NCBI GenBank assembly: GCA_020427625.1
Contig: JAGQOI010000052.1
Location: 1 to 5,701 of the forward strand
Direction of reading: 5' to 3'
DNA from: Phycisphaerales bacterium
GTDB taxonomy: Bacteria > Planctomycetota > Phycisphaerae > Phycisphaerales > SM1A02
DNA: 5,701 nt
Shown here piece by piece: positions 1-5,011 of this stretch (within the stretch, counting starts at the first letter, position 1; each line of letters begins with the position of its first letter). The position numbers and the translations under genes were made by a program. The notes under the pieces were generated by a model, which was not told the DNA's origin, ran no database searches, and saw only the letters and a list, made by a program, of their open reading frames with translations.

Positions 1-311
1 ATGAAGCAGATGTCGCAGAAATGCTTGCCGGACTCGATGACGGTTCGCAGCGTCTGGAACCCGATCACGCTCGCCAGGGCGCCGAGGACGATGTCGAACG
101 GTTCGATGGCGCCGCGCAGGACGTCGACGTCCCCGAGATCGGCTTCGAGCGTCGACAGGGTGACCCCCAGGCGAGCCGCGCGCCGCTGCGCGGCCGCGAG
201 CGCGCCCGGCCGCACGTCGGCGATCGTCACGTTGAAGTCCGCATCGGCCGCGAGGTCGCAGGCCATGACCGAACCGACCATTCCGGCGCCGAGCACGATC
301 GCGTCGGGCAT
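1..311 (-). CDS. Saccharopine dehydrogenase-like NAD(P)-dependent oxidoreductase, N-terminal part (runs off left edge)
   Basis: The reverse strand reads open from an ATG at 311 to the window edge, giving 103 complete codons of a cut-off gene. The protein begins MPDAIVLGAGMVGSVMA, a first beta strand followed by the dinucleotide-binding motif G8-A-G10-M-V-G13. An Asp (D32) ends the second strand, which in Rossmann enzymes usually favours NAD(H) over NADP(H). Residues 82-103 (VIGFQTLRTVIESGKHFCD, then ICF) match the conserved 'GF-TL-TVIE-GK--D' stretch of the Lys9/saccharopine dehydrogenase family. That family reductively joins or oxidatively splits an amine and a keto acid or aldehyde; lysine 6-dehydrogenase and carboxynorspermidine dehydrogenase are relatives. 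The catalytic and substrate domain is outside the window, so the substrate cannot be named. It lies 31 bp downstream of tryptophan 2,3-dioxygenase on the same strand and has its own ribosome binding site. The family is confident; the reaction is not. Confidence 0.85.
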   Translation of the reverse strand, partial: MPDAIVLGAGMVGSVMACDLAADADFNVTIADVRPGALAAAQRRAARLGVTLSTLEADLGDVDVLRGAIEPFDIVLGALASVIGFQTLRTVIESGKHFCDICF

Positions 312-318
312 CGTCAAT

Positions 319-324
319 CTCCCT
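319..324 (-). promoter_or_regulatory. Ribosome binding site of the saccharopine dehydrogenase-like gene
   Basis: The reverse strand reads AGGGAG, followed by seven bases and then the ATG at 311. This fixes the start and shows that the gene is translated independently although it sits only 31 bp behind the dioxygenase stop codon. Confidence 0.75.
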
Positions 325-342
325 GTGGTGGAACCCCGCGGA

Positions 343-1125
343 CTACAGCGACGAGCGGATCGCCCACAGATCCGGGAACACCGGTCGGAAGAGCGTCGTC
401 CGCAGGTACTCGACGCCCGCGGATCCGCCGGTCCCCATCTTCATGCCGATCGTCCGTTCGACCATCTTCACGTGCCGGTATCGCCACTCCTGGAGTCCCT
501 CGTCGAGATCGACGAGCGACTCGCAGACCGTCCGGACGGGCGGGTCGTGGTGATAGGCCCGGATGAGCAGCGGCTGCACCTCGGGCATCGCCTCGATCGG
601 CTGGGTGACGTCGCGATCGAGTGCGGACGCCGGCACCTCGTAGCCGCGGGCGACGAGGAAGCGGAGGAACGCGTCGTAGATCGTCGGTTCGTCGTAGCGC
701 CGCTTGAGCCGCGCCATCGCCGGCGGGTTCGACTCGTGGTGCTTCACCATCGACATCCGCTTGTGTCCGAGGGCGAACTCGAACTCGCGGAACTGCGCCG
801 ACTCGAAGCCGCTCGACGAGGCGAGGAACGAGCGGAACGACGTGAACGACACCGGCGTCATCGTCTCGATGATGTCCACCTGGGCGACGAGCGTCTTGAG
901 GATCGTGAGCAGTCGCTCCAGCGTCGCGCACGCCTCCGGCTGTTCGTCCGCGACGAGGCATCGCGCCAGGCGATCACCCTCGTGCAGCATCTGCTTGAAC
1001 CAGAGCTCGTAGACCTGGTGGATGATGATGAAGAGCGTCTCGTCGTGCTCCGGACCGGTCGACTTCGGCTGCTGAAGATCGAGCAGCTCGTTGATCTTCA
1101 GGTATTCCCAGTACGTCAACGCCAC
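343..1125 (-). CDS. kynA: Tryptophan 2,3-dioxygenase (260 aa, GTG start)
   Basis: This haem enzyme opens the indole ring of L-tryptophan with O2 to give N-formylkynurenine, the first step of the kynurenine pathway; it is cytosolic and normally a tetramer. Family landmarks run in order. LTYWEYLK (residues 3-10) carries the two Tyr and Leu that reach into a neighbouring subunit's active site. HDETLFIIIHQVYELWFK (27-44) contains F32 and H36, matching Phe51/His55 of the Xanthomonas enzyme. SFTSFR contains F94 and R98, where R98 matches the carboxylate-binding Arg117. WRYRHVKMVERTIG contains H218, the haem ligand matching His240. GTGGSAG (231-237) contains T232, matching Thr254. The frame could extend to an ATG at 1221, but that would add 32 unrelated residues and overlap the divergent gene. 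The GTG at 1125 has an ideal ribosome binding site and puts the conserved domain at the N terminus. The stop is TAG at 343-345. The family call is very secure. Confidence 0.96.
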   Translation of the reverse strand: MALTYWEYLKINELLDLQQPKSTGPEHDETLFIIIHQVYELWFKQMLHEGDRLARCLVADEQPEACATLERLLTILKTLVAQVDIIETMTPVSFTSFRSFLASSSGFESAQFREFEFALGHKRMSMVKHHESNPPAMARLKRRYDEPTIYDAFLRFLVARGYEVPASALDRDVTQPIEAMPEVQPLLIRAYHHDPPVRTVCESLVDLDEGLQEWRYRHVKMVERTIGMKMGTGGSAGVEYLRTTLFRPVFPDLWAIRSSL

Positions 1126-1132
1126 GGCGGGA

Positions 1133-1138
1133 CTCCTC
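1133..1138 (-). promoter_or_regulatory. Ribosome binding site that fixes the dioxygenase GTG start
   Basis: The reverse strand reads GAGGAG, then seven bases, then GTG at 1125. No comparable site precedes the upstream in-frame ATG at 1221, so this site decides the start. Confidence 0.8.
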
Positions 1139-1156
1139 GTGCCGGCAAAGACCCCG

Positions 1157-1185
1157 AGGCTATCGAGCGCCCTCGACGCGGTCAA
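1157..1185 (-). promoter_or_regulatory. Candidate sigma-70-type promoter of the dioxygenase/oxidoreductase unit
   Basis: In the 88-bp divergent gap, the reverse strand shows TTGACC (1185-1180, five of six to the -35 consensus), a 17-bp spacer, and TAGCCT (1162-1157). The latter keeps the first T, second A and last T of the -10 box. Transcription would begin near 1150, leaving a leader of about 25 nt that contains the ribosome binding site. Spacing and position are right, but the -10 box is weak and the genome is GC-rich, so chance is a real possibility. Confidence 0.35.
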
Positions 1186-1201
1186 GACGACCGCCCGGCG
1201 G

Positions 1202-1207
1202 TACGAT
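1202..1207 (+). promoter_or_regulatory. Possible -10 element for leaderless transcription of the hydrolase gene
   Basis: TACGAT (four of six to TATAAT) ends six bases before the ATG at 1214, the spacing expected if transcription starts at or beside the start codon. No Shine-Dalgarno sequence is visible upstream of this ATG, which fits a leaderless message. No -35 element lies at a normal distance; the nearest candidate, TCGACG at 1173-1178, is 23 bp away. This is weak evidence, offered as an explanation for the absent ribosome binding site. Confidence 0.15.
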
Positions 1208-1213
1208 CCGACC

Positions 1214-2884
1214 ATGCCCATCCCCCGCGCCGGTCACGCCCTCGCCATCGTTCTCGGCCCGCTCCTCGCCGTCGCCGTCGCCGCACCGGCGGGCGCCGAC
1301 GACCCCCGAGCCGCCCTCGTCGACGAACTCGTCGAACTCCATCCCGACGCCACGACCGAGTTGGGGACGCCGTCGCTCACCCTCGACACCGCCCGCGGCG
1401 TACCGGCCGGCGTCCATGTTCTCATCACCGGGCTCGAGCCCGGCGACACGCTGTCATTCCGGCTCGACGGGCTCGACGACGCCGCGTGGTTCCGACTCAT
1501 CGACGTCCCGGTCGAGGAGAACACCGGGCTCGCCAGCCGCACCGAGCAGTTCGACGGGCGCCCGAACCCGCACGTCATCCGCGAGGCACCGTTCCGGGTC
1601 TTCGAAGTGCTCCGCCCGGTCACGGACGCGATCGTCGCCGAGGCAACGACGATCGCGTTGCGCGTCGAGGTGGCGATCGCCGCCGATGTGCCGCGCGGGT
1701 CGCGGACGCTCACCATCCGACTGCGCATGAACGACGCGCCGCTTCCGCCCCTCGCCTGGACGCTTGACGTTCACGGCGCCGTCGTCCCTCCGGCCGGGCG
1801 CGACACGTACGCGTACACGAACTGGTTCAGTCCCGACGAGATCGCGACGAGGCACGGCATCGAGCCGTGGTCCGAGGCGTTCTGGCCGATGCTCGCGCGA
1901 TATGCCACGCTCATGCACCGCGGTCGGCAGAACGTCTTCTGGGTGCGCTGGACGGACATGTTCGACGTCGTCGACGGCGTGCCGACGCTGCGCCGCGAGC
2001 GCCTCGTGCGGTACGTCGACACGTTCACCGACGCCGGGCTCTGGTGGATCGAGGGCGCGCCGTTCGCGACGCGTCCCGGCGGCGACTGGTCGCGTCCGGA
2101 TCTCGAGCTCAAGTTCGAACACCGGCCCGCAACGGCGCCGGAGGGCGTCGCCCTGCTTCGTGCCGCCGGGGCACCGCTCATGGCGCTTCTGCGCGAGCGG
2201 GCCTGGGTCGAGCGCTGGGTGCAGCACCTCGCCGACGAGCCGACCGACGTGAATGCCGCGGACTACCGGCGCCTCGCCGCGATCATGCGGGACGTCATGC
2301 CCGGCGTCCCGCTCGTCGAGGCGACGATGTGCACGTCGGTCGCGGGCGCGATCGACATCTGGTGTCCGCAGGTGCAGGCCTTCCAGCAGGAACGGGCGTT
2401 CTTCGACGCGCGCCGGGATGCCGGGGATCGGTGCTGGGTGTACACCTGCCTGGTGCCCGGCGGCCCGTGGCTGAATCGTCTGCTCGACATGGAACGTCTG
2501 CGCCAGGTCTACCTCGGGTGGTCGCTCGTGCGCGACGATCTCGACGGCTACCTGCACTGGGGATTGAACCACTACAAGGCCGACCCGTTCGCGCAGAGCG
2601 TCGTCGATCATCCCGCGATGCCGAACACCACGAATCGCCTGCCCGCCGGAGACACGCACGTCATCTATCCCGGCGACGACGGACCGTGGTCCGGCCAGCG
2701 CTTCGAGGCGCACCGCATCGGCATGGAGGATGCCGAACTCCTGCGGCAGTTGAAACGCGTCGATCCGGAACGGGCGCGGGCGATCATCGATGCGGTCTGC
2801 CGCGCGTTCGACGACTACGACACCGACGTCGCCGCCTACCGCCGCGCGAAGCGGGACCTGCTCACGGCGCTCGATCGCGAGTGA
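1214..2884 (+). CDS. Secreted DUF4091 / GH123-like glycoside hydrolase (556 aa)
   Basis: This is an exported enzyme of the DUF4091 family, related to glycoside hydrolase family 123, whose characterised members release beta-linked N-acetylgalactosamine by a substrate-assisted mechanism using an adjacent Asp-Glu pair. Residues 1-28 form a signal peptide (Arg near the start, hydrophobic 9-24, likely cut after AGA-28). A beta-rich N-terminal domain spans roughly 45-190 and a barrel-like catalytic domain roughly 195-515. The likely catalytic dyad is D341-E342 in HLADEPTD. Other family hallmarks are DIWCPQ (381-386), WVYTCLVPGGPWLNRLLD (408-425), GYLHWGLNHY (445-454), RLPAGDTHVIYPGDDGPW (475-492) and RFEAHRIGMEDAELLRQL (496-513). 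The frame is open back to an ATG at 1091, but that would enter the dioxygenase gene; ATG 1214 starts a clean signal peptide. No Shine-Dalgarno is seen. Its TGA stop abuts the stop of the convergent sulfatase gene. The family is secure; substrate specificity is inferred only. Confidence 0.9.
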   Translation: MPIPRAGHALAIVLGPLLAVAVAAPAGADDPRAALVDELVELHPDATTELGTPSLTLDTARGVPAGVHVLITGLEPGDTLSFRLDGLDDAAWFRLIDVPVEENTGLASRTEQFDGRPNPHVIREAPFRVFEVLRPVTDAIVAEATTIALRVEVAIAADVPRGSRTLTIRLRMNDAPLPPLAWTLDVHGAVVPPAGRDTYAYTNWFSPDEIATRHGIEPWSEAFWPMLARYATLMHRGRQNVFWVRWTDMFDVVDGVPTLRRERLVRYVDTFTDAGLWWIEGAPFATRPGGDWSRPDLELKFEHRPATAPEGVALLRAAGAPLMALLRERAWVERWVQHLADEPTDVNAADYRRLAAIMRDVMPGVPLVEATMCTSVAGAIDIWCPQVQAFQQERAFFDARRDAGDRCWVYTCLVPGGPWLNRLLDMERLRQVYLGWSLVRDDLDGYLHWGLNHYKADPFAQSVVDHPAMPNTTNRLPAGDTHVIYPGDDGPWSGQRFEAHRIGMEDAELLRQLKRVDPERARAIIDAVCRAFDDYDTDVAAYRRAKRDLLTALDRE

Positions 2885-4405
2885 CTACCGGGTCGGACCG
2901 ACGGGCGCGCCGGTCGCCCGATCCACCATCCGCTGCGCGGCGACGGCGTCCATCCAGTCGAGCAGGCGTGTGCGAAGTCGCGTCTCGACGTCGCGCGTCT
3001 CGGTGCGGCCGGCGCGATCGTTCGTTTCGCCGAGATCGGTGACGAGGTCGTAGAGTTCCCATCGTCCGCCGTCGTTGTAGAACCAGATGAGCTTCCAGCC
3101 GTCGACGCGAATCGCCGTGAAGGGCTCGATACCCGGCGTGTCGTACGGGCCGCGCTCGGTCCACCAGTAGTGCGGATAGTGCACCATGAACTCGTCGCCG
3201 CGGGCGAGCGTCGTCGTCTCGCCGCGGAGGAGCGATGAACAATCGTCGCCGTCGACCCGCGCGTCGTGGGCGGCGGCGTCGGGATGACCGGTCAGCGCGA
3301 GCACCGTCGGCAGCAGGTCGATCACGCTCACGACGACGCTCGTGCGCGCCGTCGACACGCCGGGCCCGGCGATGATGAGGGGCACGCGGGTGCCGCCCTC
3401 GTATGCCGTGCCCTTGCCGCCCTTCAGCGGAAACGCCGTCGTCGGCGGTCCCGAGTGCGCGGTGAGCGGCCCGTTGTCCGACGTGAAGACGATGATCGTG
3501 TCGTCGAGGACGCCGAGGCGCTCGAGGGTCGCAATAACGCTGCCGAAACTGTGGTCGACGCTCTCGACCATGCTCGCGTACCGCGCCTGCGGCGGCGTGA
3601 GGCCGGCGTCGAGGTAGGGCTGCACGAGCGACCGGTGCGCCTGGATCGGCGCGTGCACGCTGTAGTGCGCGAAGTGCAGGAGGAAGGGCACGCCGTCGGC
3701 GACCGCGTCGCCGATCGCGCGGCTCGCCTCGACGGTCAGCGCATCGGTGAGGTTGATGTCCGTACCGTGATACCGCTCCAGTCCCGGCACCTGGTGCCCG
3801 GGATTGTCCGCCATGAACGCGTCCGCCGCCTCGTAACTGCCCGGCCCACCGAGGTGATTGCCGGCGATGTTCACGTCGAACCCGAGCGTGCGCGGGTCGG
3901 CGCCCGGAGTGCCGCGAGATCCGAAGTGCGCCTTGCCGACGTGGATCGTCCGGTAGCCCTGCTCGTGCAGGAGGCGCGGCAGGGTGACGTCGTCCGGCCC
4001 GAGACCCGCGCGATTCCAGTCGGGCAGGCCGACGCTGTGCTCGCGCCGACCGTCCTTCGGCGCCGGCTGGTCGGCCGGTCCGTAGTGCCCGATCCAGTCC
4101 GTGATGTGCAGACGCGCGGGATGGAGACCGGTCATGATTCCGCACCGCGTCGGCGAGCAGACCGGACTCGCTGCGTAGGCGTCGGTGAACACGACGCCCC
4201 GCGCGGCGAGCGCCTCGACGTTCGGCGTGCGATACCGACGATTCGTCTCCGTCGGCTCGGCATGCAGCGGCACCGCGATGTCCTGCCAGCCGAGATCGTC
4301 GACGAGGAACAGCACGACGTTCGGCGGCGCTCCTCGAACGCTCGACGCGAACACGACCCCGAGGATGATTCCGATCGCGATCGAAACGCTTCGCATGGCC
4401 CGCAT
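2885..4405 (-). CDS. Secreted family S1 (formylglycine-dependent) sulfatase, 506 aa
   Basis: This enzyme hydrolyses sulfate esters, probably on a polysaccharide, outside the cytoplasm. Residues 1-26 form a signal peptide ending RGA. The sulfatase fold begins at PNVVLFLVDDLGWQD, with metal-binding D36-D37. The signature P-V-C83-S-P-T-R87-C-G-I-M-T-G fits the Cys-type motif; C83 would be converted to formylglycine by an enzyme encoded elsewhere. Further active-site candidates are K158 and H160 in HVGKAHFG, H251 in YSVHAP, D310-N311 in FTSDNG and K331 in LKGGKGTAYEGGTRVP. The C-terminal ELYDLVTDLGETND (450-463) is typical. The GKAHFG and GTPGADPRTLGFDVNIAGNH stretches recall the S1_16 group (4-O-sulfated galactose/GalNAc), but this is from memory. 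The start is ATG 4405, 14 bp after the previous gene; ATG 4396 is also possible and neither has a strong ribosome binding site, which suggests translational coupling. A second Cys (C88) follows R87. Confidence 0.93.
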   Translation of the reverse strand: MRAMRSVSIAIGIILGVVFASSVRGAPPNVVLFLVDDLGWQDIAVPLHAEPTETNRRYRTPNVEALAARGVVFTDAYAASPVCSPTRCGIMTGLHPARLHITDWIGHYGPADQPAPKDGRREHSVGLPDWNRAGLGPDDVTLPRLLHEQGYRTIHVGKAHFGSRGTPGADPRTLGFDVNIAGNHLGGPGSYEAADAFMADNPGHQVPGLERYHGTDINLTDALTVEASRAIGDAVADGVPFLLHFAHYSVHAPIQAHRSLVQPYLDAGLTPPQARYASMVESVDHSFGSVIATLERLGVLDDTIIVFTSDNGPLTAHSGPPTTAFPLKGGKGTAYEGGTRVPLIIAGPGVSTARTSVVVSVIDLLPTVLALTGHPDAAAHDARVDGDDCSSLLRGETTTLARGDEFMVHYPHYWWTERGPYDTPGIEPFTAIRVDGWKLIWFYNDGGRWELYDLVTDLGETNDRAGRTETRDVETRLRTRLLDWMDAVAAQRMVDRATGAPVGPTR

Positions 4406-4419
4406 CGTACCGCGTCGGC

Positions 4420-4917
4420 TCAGCGCGGATCGAGCCTCGTGGGATTGATGCCCGCGATCCAGACGCCCCGGCACTGGTAGAGACCGATGTTGCCCGTCTC
4501 GGCGAGGTACGGGAAGTTCGACAGGCCGGAGCTCGTCAGCACCCACGCCCGATTGCCCGGCGCGCCCGTGCGATACCCGTACGTGCGTCCGACGCCGTCG
4601 GCGCCGATCGAGAAGGGATCGACCGGCACCTCGCGCAGGTACCGGGGGACGAGCGCGTCGAGCGTCTCCGGCACGCGGCCGCCGTGATCCTCGGCGTACC
4701 GGTCCAGCGCGCCCCACAGCAGCGTGAAGTCCCGCGTCACCCGTTCGACGTGATCGCGCTCCGGCGCACTCAGCGCGGCCCAGGCCGGCGAGGTGCGGTA
4801 GTCGTACCACGACTGGTCCTCGCCCGGGACCGGATCCCCGGGTCGCGCGGCCGCCGCCGTCAGGATCCCGCCGAGCAGAGACGCGAGGATGACCGTCCGA
4901 ATCCACCTATCATGCAT
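4420..4917 (-). CDS. Small secreted protein resembling the globular part of a GspG-type pseudopilin (165 aa)
   Basis: Function is unknown. Residues 1-24 are a good Sec signal peptide (R4, R7, then a hydrophobic run to AAAA). A charged region at 30-60 follows. Residues 60-117 (RDFTLLWGALDRYAEDHGG, then RVPETLDALVPRYLREVPVDPF, then a YGYRTG strand) resemble the core of type II secretion GspG-like proteins: an amphipathic helix, a 'G-xP-TLDALVP-YL--VPxDPF' link and a beta strand. The prepilin leader and the Phe-Thr-Leu-Ile-Glu helix of true pseudopilins are absent. The tail (148-165) has a single Cys, C149. The start is fixed by a perfect GGAGGT six bases before ATG 4917. Its stop (4420-4422) lies 14 bp before the sulfatase start, so the two genes are probably co-transcribed. 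A structural or substrate-holding role beside the sulfatase is a guess. The gene is certain; the pilin resemblance is moderate. Confidence 0.8.
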   Translation of the reverse strand: MHDRWIRTVILASLLGGILTAAAARPGDPVPGEDQSWYDYRTSPAWAALSAPERDHVERVTRDFTLLWGALDRYAEDHGGRVPETLDALVPRYLREVPVDPFSIGADGVGRTYGYRTGAPGNRAWVLTSSGLSNFPYLAETGNIGLYQCRGVWIAGINPTRLDPR

Positions 4918-5011
4918 GTCGTGACCTCCGACGCCGGACCTTCGGCTGCGGACACGTGGCCGGTGCGCGGACGCCGTCCACGAATCGGACGAGTCCGTGC
5001 GAGAACCACCC
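4918..5011. other. Divergent intergenic region, 94 bp
   Basis: This gap separates the pseudopilin-like/sulfatase unit (leftward) from the MORN-repeat gene (rightward), so promoters for both should lie here. I see no convincing -35/-10 pair, palindrome or operator on either strand. The only clear element is the ribosome binding site at its left end. Confidence 0.5.
4924..4929 (-). promoter_or_regulatory. Perfect ribosome binding site of the pseudopilin-like gene
   Basis: The reverse strand reads GGAGGT, six bases before ATG 4917. It shows that the open frame extending further upstream to 5232 is not used and predicts efficient translation of the first gene of the operon. Confidence 0.85.

Noticed and set aside
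1..1767. A 588-codon plus-strand open frame covering the oxidoreductase, the dioxygenase and part of the hydrolase gene.
   Set aside because: Its product is extremely Arg-rich and low in complexity, with no recognisable domain, and it lies antisense to two clearly identified genes. Long antisense frames are expected where the third codon position is nearly always G or C.
1454..2713. A 419-codon minus-strand frame inside the hydrolase gene.
   Set aside because: It is Arg/Val/His-rich, has no family motif, and lies wholly antisense to the GH123-like reading frame, which carries conserved motifs along its length.
2888..2906. A small inverted repeat (GTCGG / CCGAC) just past the abutting stop codons, considered as a terminator.
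   Set aside because: The stem is only five base pairs with essentially no loop and no following T-run; it lies in sulfatase coding sequence and similar short repeats are common in this GC-rich DNA.
1867..3042. A 391-codon plus-strand frame overlapping the hydrolase and the end of the sulfatase.
   Set aside because: It is a frame-shifted shadow of the hydrolase with Arg/Ala-rich content and no start or ribosome binding site worth noting.
3266..4480. A 404-codon plus-strand frame antisense to the sulfatase.
   Set aside because: The opposite strand encodes an intact sulfatase with all active-site motifs; this product is Arg-rich with no recognisable domain.
4406..4906. A long N-terminal extension of the sulfatase frame back to 4906.
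   Set aside because: It would overlap the whole upstream secreted-protein gene and bury the sulfatase signal peptide in the middle of the protein.
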